A stretch of DNA of 38,017 nt from a virus, in IMG/VR virus record IMGVR_UViG_3300031857_000549, positions 1-38,017 of that record; one strand, given 5' to 3'. The number at the start of each line of letters is the position of its first letter. The first letter of the stretch is position 1. Positions 20,997-30,103 of this stretch are shown one piece after another. Below the pieces are notes generated by a model that worked only from the letters and a program-made list of their open reading frames with translations, did no database searches and was not told where the DNA came from. The translations under genes were made by a program, and so were the position numbers.

Positions 20997-23063
20997 ATGG
21001 CAGAGCAGTTAAATTATCAGATAAATATAGAAGGCAATGCTAACCAATCGGTAGGCTCTCTAAAAAAACAATTAAGAGAGGCTCAGGCAGAAGTATCTAT
21101 GCTTTCTGATAAGTTTGGAGCAACTAGCAAAGAGGCTATTGAGGCAGCAAAGAGGGCAGCGGAGCTAAGGGATAGAATAGGAGATGCAAAAGCCTTAACT
21201 GAAGCTTTTAATCCTGATGCAAAATTTAAAGCATTATCATCTTCTCTTAGTGGGGTAGCTGGAGGCTTTGCTGCAATACAAGGTGCTATAGGTCTTTTTG
21301 GAGCAGAATCTAAAGAGTTAGAAAAGCAATTATTAAAGGTTCAAAGTGCACTAGCATTATCACAAGGATTGCAGAGTATTGGAGAAAGTATTGATGCTTT
21401 TAGAAATCTTGGTGCTGTAATCGAAACTACAACTGTATTCCAAAAGGCAAATGCAGCAGCTAATGCAGTAACGTCAGCAACATTAAGAGCTTTAGGAATA
21501 GCTGCAGAAACTACAGCTATATCATTTCGTGTATTAAAAACAGCAATAGCTGCAACAGGTATTTTAGCTGCTGTAGTAGTTATTAGTGAACTAGTAACTG
21601 CTTTAATAGATTGGGCGGATACTACAGATGAAACAACTAAAGCAAATAAAAAATTAAATGATGAACTAGAAAGGCAAAATGAGATTTTAAGTGCAAATGC
21701 TAGTGATGTATCACGAAGAAATAAAGTAGAAATAGCTAGGTTAAAGGCTCAAGGTGCAGACGAGGCTAAAATAAGAAAGCAATTATTAGACAACGCATAT
21801 AGAGATTATACAACAGCATTTGAAGCAGAACAAGAGGCAAGAAAACTATATAATAAAGCTCTAGATAATTCAGATGCAGAAACTTTAAAGAAATTTACAG
21901 ATAATTTAAGTGCCAGAGAAAAAGCTACAAAAGATGCCTATGCTTCATATTTAGAGTTAGGTTATAATCAGAATGCTGAAGAGGATAAACAAAGAGAAGA
22001 AAATAGTAAAAAGCAAAAAGAGAAAAGAGATAAAGATAATAAAGATGCTTTAGAAAAAGAAAAGCAAAAGAATGAGAAAATTCTAGAATTACAAAAAGAA
22101 CAAGCAGATAGAGAAAGTGCTGCACAAAAAGTACAAATAGAAGCATATAGGGCAACACTAACCGAAAGAGATAGGGAAATACTCAAAGCAGAAGATGAAT
22201 TTGAAGAAAAGAAAGGCGAATTAATCAAAGCTGGTGTATTTGACTTTACTTTAGTTCAAGAGCAATACAGATTAAAGGTACTAGAAATAAATGCTAAATA
22301 TGATAAAGAAGAAGAGGATAAACTAAAAGATAAACTAGATAAAGAAAGGGAAATTAGGGAGACTAACATATCTAGAGAAGTAGAAACTAGACAGCTTAAT
22401 GCAGATACCTTAAAAGAAAAGCAAGATGCTGAATTATTTGCTTTATCTAAAGAGTACGAATTAAAATATGAATTAGCTGTAAAGAATGGTGAAGATTTAG
22501 CATTATTGACTGAAAATTTTGCAGCAAAGGAATATGCTATATTTAAAAAATACAAAGAGGAACAGCAAAAATTAGACGAAGCTGGAGTACAATCAAAAAT
22601 TAACGCATTAAATGAAGCCAGTGCTGTAGTAGGTGCATTAGCTACATTATCAAGTGAACAGACACAGGCAAATCGTGCATTTACATTAGCTCAAATTGGA
22701 ATAGATACAGCAGCAGCGATTGCTAGCTTAACTAAAAATTCAGAGGCTAACCCAACTAACGCAGTGACATTTGGAGCTTCTGGTGCAGCACAATTTGCTG
22801 CTGGTTTAGTTAGAATTTTGGCTAATATAAAAAAGGCTAAGGATTTATTAACTAGCTCTAGTAATATATCTACAACAGCTCCATCAACATCAAGATTATC
22901 ACCTGTTACACCACCATTACCACAAGCCACCTTAACTCAATTAAATCAGGCTAGCATTAACGCATTAGGAAATAGTGCTATTAGAGCCTATGTAGTAGAG
23001 ACAGATATAACGGCTAGCCAGCAGAGGATAGCAGCTATTAAACAAAGAGCTAGGTTCGGGTAA
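20997..23063 (+). CDS. Tape measure protein
   Basis: The 688-residue product has a classical tape-measure composition. There is an N-terminal coiled coil (SLKKQLREAQAEVSMLSDKF) and Ala/Gly-rich amphipathic helices. A membrane-prone stretch follows at about 178-207 (AATGILAAVVVISELVTAL), then a very long Lys/Glu coiled coil (about 290-540), then a last hydrophobic helix region. It determines tail length; at about 1.5 angstrom per residue the tail would be near 100 nm. Unusually, it lies upstream of protease, capsid and portal genes. No transglycosylase or peptidase domain is seen. Confidence 0.85.
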   Translation: MAEQLNYQINIEGNANQSVGSLKKQLREAQAEVSMLSDKFGATSKEAIEAAKRAAELRDRIGDAKALTEAFNPDAKFKALSSSLSGVAGGFAAIQGAIGLFGAESKELEKQLLKVQSALALSQGLQSIGESIDAFRNLGAVIETTTVFQKANAAANAVTSATLRALGIAAETTAISFRVLKTAIAATGILAAVVVISELVTALIDWADTTDETTKANKKLNDELERQNEILSANASDVSRRNKVEIARLKAQGADEAKIRKQLLDNAYRDYTTAFEAEQEARKLYNKALDNSDAETLKKFTDNLSAREKATKDAYASYLELGYNQNAEEDKQREENSKKQKEKRDKDNKDALEKEKQKNEKILELQKEQADRESAAQKVQIEAYRATLTERDREILKAEDEFEEKKGELIKAGVFDFTLVQEQYRLKVLEINAKYDKEEEDKLKDKLDKEREIRETNISREVETRQLNADTLKEKQDAELFALSKEYELKYELAVKNGEDLALLTENFAAKEYAIFKKYKEEQQKLDEAGVQSKINALNEASAVVGALATLSSEQTQANRAFTLAQIGIDTAAAIASLTKNSEANPTNAVTFGASGAAQFAAGLVRILANIKKAKDLLTSSSNISTTAPSTSRLSPVTPPLPQATLTQLNQASINALGNSAIRAYVVETDITASQQRIAAIKQRARFG

Positions 23064-23097
23064 GCGATAAAAATAAACATTACAAACATTTATAGTT

Positions 23098-23685
23098 ATG
23101 GAACTTCCTATTTACGAGCTAATGATAAGCGAAGACCTGAGCGATAATGCTGAGGTGAATTTCGTATCATTAGTAGAGAGACCAGCTATTCAGAAGAACT
23201 GGCAAGCGTTTAACGATAAAGTTAAATTTAGTATAGCCAATGAAGAGAAGCGTATTATTTCTGGTGCTATTATGCTGGCAGATACTCCAATATATCGCAG
23301 GGATGATAGTCATGGCGAGTATTATGTTATATTCTCTAAGGATACTATTTTCCAGATTGTTCAGAGGTACTTTAAGAAAAAGTATCAGTTTAATGTAAAC
23401 ATTAACCACAGGCAAGATATGGTCTTAGAGGATGTTTATATGTTTGAATCCTTTATATCAGATAAATCTAGAGGCATATTACCGATGAAGGGTTTTGAGG
23501 ATGCTCCTGATGGCAGCTGGTTTGGTTCTATGAAAGTAGATAACGACTACGCTTGGAGTGAGGCTAAGGCTGGTAATTTAAATGGGTTTTCAGTAGAAGG
23601 AATCTTTGAGTATTCTAAGAAACCAAGAAGGGATGAGCAGATACTAGCTGAAGTAAAGAAAATCTTATCAGAGGTTAAGTGGTAA
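23098..23685 (+). CDS. Prohead serine protease, XkdF-like (Peptidase S78-2 type)
   Basis: The 195-residue product matches the XkdF-like phage protease family in several segments: VNFVSLVERPAIQKNW, GAIMLADTPIYRRD, YYVIFSKDTIFQIVQRYF, VNINHRQDM (the candidate catalytic His), and GNLNGFSVEGIFEY (the candidate Ser). These enzymes cleave the scaffold during capsid maturation. Scaffold and major capsid genes follow directly, which supports the call. Confidence 0.82.
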   Translation: MELPIYELMISEDLSDNAEVNFVSLVERPAIQKNWQAFNDKVKFSIANEEKRIISGAIMLADTPIYRRDDSHGEYYVIFSKDTIFQIVQRYFKKKYQFNVNINHRQDMVLEDVYMFESFISDKSRGILPMKGFEDAPDGSWFGSMKVDNDYAWSEAKAGNLNGFSVEGIFEYSKKPRRDEQILAEVKKILSEVKW

Positions 23686-23713
23686 CTATATTTATAATTA
23701 AACATTTAGTATT

Positions 23714-24271
23714 ATGAATCCAAAAGATGCAATTTTGAAAATAAGGGCACTCTTTGAAGATATGCCCCAAGAGCCAGAGCAGAAAGTCGAAATGGCTGAA
23801 TACTCTCTGGCTGATGGCACTAAAGTAATGATTAGTGCTCTTGAAGTAGGCGGTGAGGTTAAGCTTGAAGATGGTTCTGCTGCTCCTGATGGAGAGCATG
23901 AACTTGCTGATGGGCAGAAGATTGTAACCGAAGGTGGTTTGATTAAAGAAATTAAGCCAGCTGAAGAGCCATCAGTAGAGGTAGAAATTGAAGCTGTAAA
24001 GGATGAGAAGATTCAAGAGATGGCTGCTGAGTTTCAAGCTAAGCTCGACATTCTAACTGAAGAGAATCAAATCTTGAAAAACAAACTCGCTGAAATCGAA
24101 AGGAAATCAGTAGTGGGGTTTTCTCAAGTAATTGAACTAATCGAAGAGTTGACTAAAGTACCACAGGCTGACCCTATTGAGAAGCCTAGCTTTAAGTTTG
24201 AATCTTCAAAAGACATTAAGTTCGAAAGACTTAATAGATATCGCAACGCAATTCTAAACAATAAAAACTAA
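23714..24271 (+). CDS. Capsid scaffold protein candidate
   Basis: The 185-residue product is acidic and helical, lies between protease and major capsid, and contains a coiled coil at about 98-135 (EFQAKLDILTEENQILKNKL). A Gly/Asp-rich beta part precedes it (LADGTKVMISALEVGGEV). That composition is common in scaffolds encoded before the major capsid gene. Its C-terminus (FERLNRYRNAIL) may bind the capsid protein. It ends 5 bases before the capsid start. Confidence 0.7.
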   Translation: MNPKDAILKIRALFEDMPQEPEQKVEMAEYSLADGTKVMISALEVGGEVKLEDGSAAPDGEHELADGQKIVTEGGLIKEIKPAEEPSVEVEIEAVKDEKIQEMAAEFQAKLDILTEENQILKNKLAEIERKSVVGFSQVIELIEELTKVPQADPIEKPSFKFESSKDIKFERLNRYRNAILNNKN

Positions 24272-24276
24272 GAAAA

Positions 24277-25239
24277 ATGGCATTTGACGTATCAGCACTT
24301 GCAAACTATACCGAGCAGAATGAAGCTCTGCTGGTTACTAGTTCTGTTTTGGGTGCAAAAACTGCATCTCTGATTAAGAGTGCAGGTAACGTGATGGTAG
24401 GAGTTAAGTCTGCTGAAACCATCAATATCATGGATACAGACGCTATCTTCCAGAGCGGTGGTTCTTGTGGCTTTAACGCTTCAGGTTCAACTAGCTTTAC
24501 TCAGCGTACTGTTACTATCGGAAAGATTAAAGTAAATGAGGCTCTCTGCCCTAAAGACTTGGAATCTAAGTATCTCCAGAAGGCACTTCCTACTGGCTCT
24601 ATGTACGATGCGATTCCTTTCGAGCAAGAGTTTACCGATAAGAAAGCTAAGAAAATCGCAGCTCAACTTGAGACCGCTTTGTGGCAAGGTGATACTGCTT
24701 CTGGTAACGTTAACCTAAATAAGTTCGATGGCTTGGTTAAGCTTATCGGAGCTGCTTCTGGTGTAGTAGATGCTAACGTATCTGCTTACGTTTCTGGTGC
24801 TCCTATCTCTTCTGCAACAGGTATTACTGCTGCTAACGTAATCGCTATCTTTGATGGTGTTTACAGGGCTATCCCTGCTCAGATTGTTTCTGAAGATGAT
24901 GTAACTATCTTCTGCGGTATGGATGTATTCCGTACTTATACTATCGCTCTGAAGAACGCTAATATGTTCCACTATCAATTTGATGGTAAAGCTGACTCCG
25001 AATTCTACTTGCCAGGTACTAGCGTTAAAGTTATCGCTGTACAAGGTTTGAACGGAACTAGCAAGATTTACGCAGCTCGTCTTTCTAACTTGTTCTTGGG
25101 TACTGACCTTTTGAACGAAGAAGAGAAATTTGAAATCTTCTACGCAAAAGAAGCAGACCAAGTACGTTTTGTTTCTGAGTTCAAGATGGGTGTAAACTTT
25201 GCCTTCCCTGACGAAGTAGTTAAGTTTGTCCTTTCTTAA
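24277..25239 (+). CDS. Major capsid protein
   Basis: The 320-residue product has HK97-like features by position and composition: acidic, single copy, directly after protease and scaffold, and followed by a strong terminator. Recognisable segments are MAFDVSALANYTEQNEALL and VTIGKIKVNEALCPKDLESKY, then FEQEFTDKKAKKIAAQLETA, as in Bacteroidota phage capsids. Codon use differs from its neighbours (many GCT, GGT, ATC, TTC codons), as expected for very high expression. It forms the icosahedral shell. Confidence 0.85.
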   Translation: MAFDVSALANYTEQNEALLVTSSVLGAKTASLIKSAGNVMVGVKSAETINIMDTDAIFQSGGSCGFNASGSTSFTQRTVTIGKIKVNEALCPKDLESKYLQKALPTGSMYDAIPFEQEFTDKKAKKIAAQLETALWQGDTASGNVNLNKFDGLVKLIGAASGVVDANVSAYVSGAPISSATGITAANVIAIFDGVYRAIPAQIVSEDDVTIFCGMDVFRTYTIALKNANMFHYQFDGKADSEFYLPGTSVKVIAVQGLNGTSKIYAARLSNLFLGTDLLNEEEKFEIFYAKEADQVRFVSEFKMGVNFAFPDEVVKFVLS

Positions 25240-25244
25240 TATAA

Positions 25245-25273
25245 TAGGGGGTGAAATATCCCCCTACTTTTTT
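25245..25273 (+). terminator. Rho-independent terminator after the capsid gene
   Basis: TAGGGGG (25245-25251) pairs with CCCCCTA (25260-25266), with an 8-base loop, followed by C and a T run. It would keep capsid mRNA levels apart from those of the following genes. Confidence 0.75.
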
Positions 25274-25293
25274 AAACTTGTAAATTAATTAAT

Positions 25294-25806
25294 ATGCCGT
25301 GTGCACTAACTCAAGGATATGTTCTGGACTGTAAAGACTCTCTCGGTGGTATAACCGAAGTGTACTTTATGGCACTACAGGATGTAGCTTCTACGACAGA
25401 GGCTTCTGGTGTTATCACTGCACTTACTAAAGATGCTGGAAAGCGTTTCTACAAGTATGAACTCGTAAAAGAGACATCATCTTTTGTAGAGAACGTTAAT
25501 GCTTCTGTAGAGAACGGAAGTATCTTTTATCAGCAGGAGTTGACTGTTATCCTGAATAAACTTCAGGCTAATACTAGGAATGAAATTCTGCTCCTTGCTA
25601 AGAATCTTTTAGTAGCTGTAGTTGGTGATAACAATGGTAAGTACTGGTATCTCGGACAAACTAGAGGTTTAGATATTTCTGGTGGTTCTGCTCAGAGCGG
25701 TGCTGCTATGGGTGATAGAAGCGGATATAGTTTGACATTTACTGCGAAAGAGCCTTCTCTTGCTCCAGAGGTTGCTTCTGGTGTGATTGCTGGCTTGACT
25801 AGTTAA
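25294..25806 (+). CDS. Major tail tube protein candidate
   Basis: The 170-residue product is strand-rich. It has the same highly expressed codon style as the capsid gene and sits between two strong terminators, consistent with an abundant virion protein. RFYKYELVKETSSFVENVNA and IFYQQELTVILNKLQANTRN resemble tube-forming tail proteins, and GRDISGG-like LDISGGSAQSGAAMGDRSGY leads into a last strand. An alternative is a capsid decoration protein. I favour the tube because no other gene fits that role. Confidence 0.65.
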   Translation: MPCALTQGYVLDCKDSLGGITEVYFMALQDVASTTEASGVITALTKDAGKRFYKYELVKETSSFVENVNASVENGSIFYQQELTVILNKLQANTRNEILLLAKNLLVAVVGDNNGKYWYLGQTRGLDISGGSAQSGAAMGDRSGYSLTFTAKEPSLAPEVASGVIAGLTS

Positions 25807-25828
25807 ACTAGCAGTTGATTTTTAAGAA

Positions 25829-25859
25829 ATGCCTTCGCAAGAGCGAGGGCATTTTTTTT
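25829..25859 (+). terminator. Rho-independent terminator after the tail tube gene
   Basis: Ten-base stem ATGCCTTCGC (25829-25838) with GCGAGGGCAT (25843-25852), with one T-G pair. The loop is AAGA, followed by eight T. Very strong. A start codon for the next gene upstream of this hairpin is therefore unlikely. Confidence 0.85.
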
Positions 25860-25892
25860 GATAATAAACGCTCTTTCTGGCATTTATTAGAG

Positions 25893-26267
25893 ATGATACA
25901 GCTTACTAAAGGTCAGACGCAGTATATATATCTAACGCTAACGGAGAAGCAGACCTTAGCTACTCCTAACTATTTATTTGTGTTCAAAAATAGGAGCACT
26001 AATTTAGAGGTAAAATTCGTACTATTGTATGCAGCGGATGTATCATCCTATAAAGATAGATACAATAAGTTTAGCCTTAACGTAAATAAGTACTTTAGCT
26101 CTAAGCCGAGAGGACAATATATATATAATGTTTATCAGCAGAGCTCAACATCTAACACAGATGTAACAGGATTAACGGAGCTAGAGAGTGGGATAATGTG
26201 GCTAAACGATGAAGAGGTAGTATATACTGAATATCAGACTACGGATACCTATAAAATTAGACAATGA
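25893..26267 (+). CDS. Virion-associated protein, 124 aa
   Basis: I place the start at ATG 25893 (MIQLTKGQTQYIYLTLTEKQ), since the longer frame would begin before the terminator hairpin. The product looks like an Ig-like or strand-rich domain with many Tyr and Thr residues, similar in style to the N-terminal parts of baseplate or fibre-attachment proteins. It is ATGA-coupled to the portal gene. No secure family. Confidence 0.55.
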   Translation: MIQLTKGQTQYIYLTLTEKQTLATPNYLFVFKNRSTNLEVKFVLLYAADVSSYKDRYNKFSLNVNKYFSSKPRGQYIYNVYQQSSTSNTDVTGLTELESGIMWLNDEEVVYTEYQTTDTYKIRQ

Positions 26268-28030
26268 TTAACGCAGATTCATTTATACTAGTACAGTTTG
26301 CAGAGGCTAAGCAGCCAGAGTATCGTGAGAAAAAGGGTGAAGGATATATGCAATATGGGGATAAGAATGACTATCCTAATTATTTAGTTGACCTTTTTAA
26401 CAAGTCGGCTAAACATAACGCTATAGTAAGAAATAAAGTGCACTATATCTGCGGTAATGGGTGGAGCGGTAACGAGCAGTTTATTTCTAAGCCTAATAGA
26501 AGCGAGGATTTAAACGAGTTGACTAGAAAGATATCTTTGGATATTGAGCTCTTTGGTGGGGCTTATATTGAGGTTATATGGGGTTTAGATAGGGTAGCTG
26601 AGATGTGGCATATCGATTATACTAAAATCAGGACTAATAAAGACAATACTCAGTTTTGGTATAAGGAGGATTGGAAGGATTTAAAGAAAAAAGATTACAC
26701 GGTTTACCCTTCGTTTAACCCGAATAACAAACAGGGCAAGCAGATATACTATCTGAAGGAATATAGACCTAATGGCGGGGTTTATTCTCTTCCTGTGTAC
26801 TTTGGTGCTCTTAATTATATTGAGAGCGATGTAGAGGTTTCTAAGCACGTTCTAGGCAATGCAAAGACAGGCTTCTCTGCTAGTAAGTTAATCACTCTTC
26901 CAGATGGAGTACCTTCAAGGGAAGAGCAGAACGAGATTCATAGGAAATTTAAGAATACCTATACAGGTGCGGATGGCATTAAGTATATGCTATCTTTTGT
27001 TAATGACTCGACTAGAAAGCCTATTATAGACGATTTAGGGCAGTCGGATTTAACTAAGGAAGATTTCGGTAGGGTGGATACGCTTATTCAAACTAACATC
27101 TTCTCTGGACATCAAGTTACTACTCCTAGTATTTTCGGTATTGCGGTAGCTGGTCAGCTAGGCACTAGGACAGAAATGAGGGATGGATATGAGATTTTCA
27201 AGAATACTTACGTTAATGGTAAGCAAATGTTCCTTGAGAGTTTTGTAGATATGATGTCTGCTTATTTTGGTTATGCTGGGGAGTATAGAATTATACCTAC
27301 AGAGCCTATCGGAATAGAGTTAAGCGAGGCTACACTTTTACAAATAGCACCAAGAGAATACTTACTCGAGAAGGCTGGTATTGATTTAACTAAATACGTT
27401 AAGGAGCAACCTAGTCAATTCTCTGAAGATTATTCTTTTTTTTCGGAGTACGGAGAAAGCAAGGATAACTACGAGGTATGGAAGCAGAAGAGTTATTTTG
27501 AGGATGTAGAGTTATTCGCTGATGTTACCCAGCTACAATCTAATGTACTTGATTTAATATCTAAGGACAAAAGAATTACTCCAGAGGTAGTAGCCGAAAC
27601 ACTTAAAGAGGATATAGGAGTTATTAAAAGGATATTTAAAGTCCTAGAAGATAAAGGTTTTTTAAAGGTATCTGAGACGAGTATAGGAAAAGGAGATGAT
27701 AAAAATATCATTATAGAAAGACAACTAACAGAGCCTTTAAAAGATATCGTAGAAAAAATAAAGCCAAAGACTACGGAGTTTTTGATTAGATATAGTTATG
27801 AGTGGAGAGCAGGATTTAGTCAAGCCGATATTGGCACATCTAGAGAGTTTTGTAAATACTTACTAAAAGAGAATAAGTTTTATTCTAGAAGTGATATTGA
27901 GCAGATGAGTGCAAGACTAGGATATTCTGTTTGGGATAGAAGAGGTGGCTGGTACACAAACCCAGATACAGATAGGACTACTCCTTTTTGTAGGCACGAG
28001 TGGAAGAGCAACGTAGTAACTAGAAAATAA
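26264..28030 (+). CDS. Portal protein with C-terminal winged-helix and MuF-like end
   Basis: The 588-residue product begins with a portal domain. AKHNAIVRNKVHYICGNGW and LDIELFGGAYIEVIWG match the clip/stem start of portal proteins. ASKLITLPDGVPSREEQNEI, and later SIFGIAVAGQLGTRTEMRDG, belong to the PBSX-type portal core (to about 380). Beyond it there is a segment like a winged helix at about 415-480 (LDLISKDKRITPEVVAETLK, then GVIKRIFKVLEDKGFLKV). The end reads RRGGWYT, then PFCRHEW, as in minor head proteins. It forms the DNA channel at the capsid vertex. The gene stands after capsid and tail tube, not beside the terminase. Confidence 0.78.
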   Translation: MINADSFILVQFAEAKQPEYREKKGEGYMQYGDKNDYPNYLVDLFNKSAKHNAIVRNKVHYICGNGWSGNEQFISKPNRSEDLNELTRKISLDIELFGGAYIEVIWGLDRVAEMWHIDYTKIRTNKDNTQFWYKEDWKDLKKKDYTVYPSFNPNNKQGKQIYYLKEYRPNGGVYSLPVYFGALNYIESDVEVSKHVLGNAKTGFSASKLITLPDGVPSREEQNEIHRKFKNTYTGADGIKYMLSFVNDSTRKPIIDDLGQSDLTKEDFGRVDTLIQTNIFSGHQVTTPSIFGIAVAGQLGTRTEMRDGYEIFKNTYVNGKQMFLESFVDMMSAYFGYAGEYRIIPTEPIGIELSEATLLQIAPREYLLEKAGIDLTKYVKEQPSQFSEDYSFFSEYGESKDNYEVWKQKSYFEDVELFADVTQLQSNVLDLISKDKRITPEVVAETLKEDIGVIKRIFKVLEDKGFLKVSETSIGKGDDKNIIIERQLTEPLKDIVEKIKPKTTEFLIRYSYEWRAGFSQADIGTSREFCKYLLKENKFYSRSDIEQMSARLGYSVWDRRGGWYTNPDTDRTTPFCRHEWKSNVVTRK

Positions 28031-28036
28031 AATAAG

Positions 28037-28624
28037 ATGAGCCTTAATATATTATTTATATCAGTAGAGACCATAAAAGACAGGACAGGTCTGCATAATA
28101 ACGTAGATGAGAAACTAATTATGCCTGAGATTAAAACAGCTCAGGATATGTACATTCTCCCAGCGTTAGGAACGGCTCTTTACAATAGATTACAAGAGGG
28201 TGTAGAGTGCGGTAATTTGAACTGTGATGAGAAAACCCTTTTAGATGATTATGTAGTGGACTGCTTGACTAACTATGTCTTAAGCGAACTTCCCCAAGGA
28301 TTGTCTTATCAGTTTTATAACAAAGGTTTAGTTAGAAAAAGCTCAGATAATACAGAGCTTCCTTCTATGCAAGACCTTATAGATATAGCTAACAGATACA
28401 AGGCTAGAGCAGAGTTTTACAAGCAGAGGTTAATCAAATACCTGAAGCAGAACTCTACTCTATACCCAGACTACTTAAACTTTGGTGCTGGCTACGATGC
28501 CATAAAACCAGAGAACGATGGATATACTGCTTCTATATGGCTGGATGACCCATTCTGCTGTAAAGGAGAAAAGATATTTAGAGACCTCTATCAGGGCTCG
28601 AATCCCCCCTGTTGTTATGATTAA
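28037..28624 (+). CDS. Head-tail connector protein candidate (DUF6712-like)
   Basis: The 195-residue product is mostly helical, with TAQDMYILPALGTALYNRLQ and LLDDYVVDCLTNYVLSELPQ. This pattern is typical of head-tail connector (adaptor) proteins of Bacteroidota phages following the portal. The C-terminal end is Cys-rich (DPFCCKG and PPCCYD), which may form disulphides or bind metal. Six bases separate it from the portal gene. Confidence 0.65.
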   Translation: MSLNILFISVETIKDRTGLHNNVDEKLIMPEIKTAQDMYILPALGTALYNRLQEGVECGNLNCDEKTLLDDYVVDCLTNYVLSELPQGLSYQFYNKGLVRKSSDNTELPSMQDLIDIANRYKARAEFYKQRLIKYLKQNSTLYPDYLNFGAGYDAIKPENDGYTASIWLDDPFCCKGEKIFRDLYQGSNPPCCYD

Positions 28625-28627
28625 ACT

Positions 28628-28750
28628 ATGAGTAAGAAAGCAAACCTTAAAAACCAAGAGAAACTAAAAGTTTATCTAAGTAAAAAGAATGACATTAAAT
28701 CAAATCATATCGCAGATAAAAAGCTACGGAACAAGTCATCCTCAAATTAA
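28628..28750 (+). CDS. Possible 40-aa basic peptide
   Basis: A short frame gives MSKKANLKNQEKLKVYLSKK and further basic residues. It fills the gap after the connector gene but its last 62 bases overlap the start of the next gene in another frame. It may be a genuine mini gene or simply an open stretch. I report it with low confidence. Confidence 0.3.
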   Translation: MSKKANLKNQEKLKVYLSKKNDIKSNHIADKKLRNKSSSN

Positions 28751-29108
28751 CTACGTTTTATTTGGGGAGTTTTCCGATAAGCTAGATGATGAGGATGTAA
28801 CTTATCCTGCTATGTTTATTGATTTGCAAAGTGCTAACTTCCTTTCTAAGCAATTATCCTACACTTTTAACATTTATCTATTAGACAGGCATCTGCAAGA
28901 AACGGATGCTTTAGAGGTGTTAAGTGATATGAGCCTAGTAGCTGAGGATATTGTAGCAAGACTGCGTACTCCTTCTAATACTTGGGTAACAGATGATAAC
29001 ATAGCTGTAACGTTTTTTAGAGAAGCAGAGCCTGACTTCCTAGCAGGAGTTCGAATAGATGCTACGCTGACTCTTCCATCACTTAATAATAGATGTCAAA
29101 TACCATGA
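28689..29108 (+). CDS. Tail completion / terminator-like protein
   Basis: The 139-residue product has an N-terminal helix (MTLNQIISQIKSYGTSHPQI), strands with FGEFSDKLDDEDVTYPAMFI, then FNIYLLDRHLQETDALEVLS and a helix (SLVAEDIVARLR). This alternation resembles small tail-terminator and completion proteins of siphoviruses that cap the tail tube. It is four bases overlapped with the following gene. Confidence 0.6.
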   Translation: MTLNQIISQIKSYGTSHPQINYVLFGEFSDKLDDEDVTYPAMFIDLQSANFLSKQLSYTFNIYLLDRHLQETDALEVLSDMSLVAEDIVARLRTPSNTWVTDDNIAVTFFREAEPDFLAGVRIDATLTLPSLNNRCQIP

Positions 29109-29446
29109 ATAGCGATTTTAAACCAGCCGAATTAGATATAGAAATAGTAAAGGGAGACTATTGGGTAGAGGTTTTTGCTTTAAGCCTCAATAGTACACCT
29201 ATCAACCTAACCTCACAGAATGTTGAGATAGAGATAACGCAAGGATGCTCTACTACAGTTTTATGGAGTGCTACCGCAGGGGATGGCATAACCATAACAG
29301 GAGCCAGCAATAATCAAATAAGTTTAAGCAAGCTAGTTAATCTAGATGCTGGAAACTATGAGTATGTGTTGAAGGTAACCTATACAACAGGGGTAGTAAA
29401 GACATATATCTGGGGTAACTTTGTAGTGTACGAATCTAAGCCATGA
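29105..29446 (+). CDS. Virion protein with Ig-like domain, 113 aa
   Basis: ATG 29105 overlaps the previous stop (ATGA); an in-frame ATG at 29093 would add four residues. The product is a strand-rich domain, with ELDIEIVKGDYWVEVFAL and YVLKVTYTTGVVKTYIWGNF, similar to the N-terminal domain of BppU-like baseplate proteins. It is probably part of the distal tail or fibre attachment. It overlaps the next gene by 4 bases. Confidence 0.6.
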   Translation: MNSDFKPAELDIEIVKGDYWVEVFALSLNSTPINLTSQNVEIEITQGCSTTVLWSATAGDGITITGASNNQISLSKLVNLDAGNYEYVLKVTYTTGVVKTYIWGNFVVYESKP

Positions 29447-30102
29447 GTGTAGAGATAACTTATACAGAGCAAGTAATAGACCTAACGGTAACTGAGCAAC
29501 AAGTAGATGTTAACGTTACTCAGAACCCAATAGATGTAAATGTAACTCAACAAGTAGTTGAGATTACTAGCTCTACGGGTATTAATATCAATAATGATGT
29601 TACTAATCTTGTAACGTTAGTAAGGAATCAGACAGGTGCGACTATCCCAGCTTTTAGGGTTGTTTATATTAGTGGGGCTACAGGTAATAAACCAACAATA
29701 ACTTTAGCTAGTGCGTCAGGAGAAATCTCATCAAGTAAAACTTTTGGGGTTACTGAGGCATCAATAAACAACAATCAGACAGGATATGTAGTAACTGTAG
29801 GAGAGCTACAGAATATTGATACTTCTGCATATAACGAAGGGGATTTATTATGGCTATCAACTACGGCAGGGTTTGTACAAACTACACCACCAGCAGAGCC
29901 TGCTCATGCGGTCTTTATTGGGTATGTTATTAGGTCGCATCCGAACTTTGGTGTTATTGAGGTAAGGATACAGAATGGATATGAGCTTGACGAATTACAT
30001 GGGGTTTTATGCCCAAATCCTGCGGATGGAGATGTACTTCAGTATGTCTCTTCTACAGGCTTATGGACAAAGACCTCTTCTATAAACTTTGGAACTTGGT
30101 AA
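29443..30102 (+). CDS. Tail fibre-base protein with FGTW C-terminus
   Basis: The 219-residue product starts with a repeat-like region of Val/Thr/Gln (EQVIDLTVTEQQVDVNVTQ). A fibre-type domain with TGATIPAFRVVYISGATGN and GELQNIDTSAYNEGDLLWLS follows; this domain recurs in many phage fibres. The C-terminus is SINFGTW, the same last four residues as the fragment at 3-551. The last CTAG of the window lies inside this gene (29708), so its 3' part may already belong to the sequence type of the right-hand region. Confidence 0.7.
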   Translation: MSVEITYTEQVIDLTVTEQQVDVNVTQNPIDVNVTQQVVEITSSTGININNDVTNLVTLVRNQTGATIPAFRVVYISGATGNKPTITLASASGEISSSKTFGVTEASINNNQTGYVVTVGELQNIDTSAYNEGDLLWLSTTAGFVQTTPPAEPAHAVFIGYVIRSHPNFGVIEVRIQNGYELDELHGVLCPNPADGDVLQYVSSTGLWTKTSSINFGTW

Positions 30103-30103
30103 T

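Noticed and set aside
21925-22228. Minus-strand frames of 77 and 86 codons rich in Ser, Phe and Leu
   Set aside because: They mirror the Lys/Glu-rich coiled coil of the tape measure gene; composition is explained by the complementary strand.
24715-25161. Minus-strand frame of 148 codons inside the capsid gene
   Set aside because: Biased codon use of the highly expressed capsid gene removes stops on the other strand; no recognisable protein features.
28585-28612. tRNA-like string GGCTCGAATCCCCCC
   Set aside because: It resembles a T-arm only by chance; no acceptor stem or anticodon arm can be drawn, and it lies within the connector gene.
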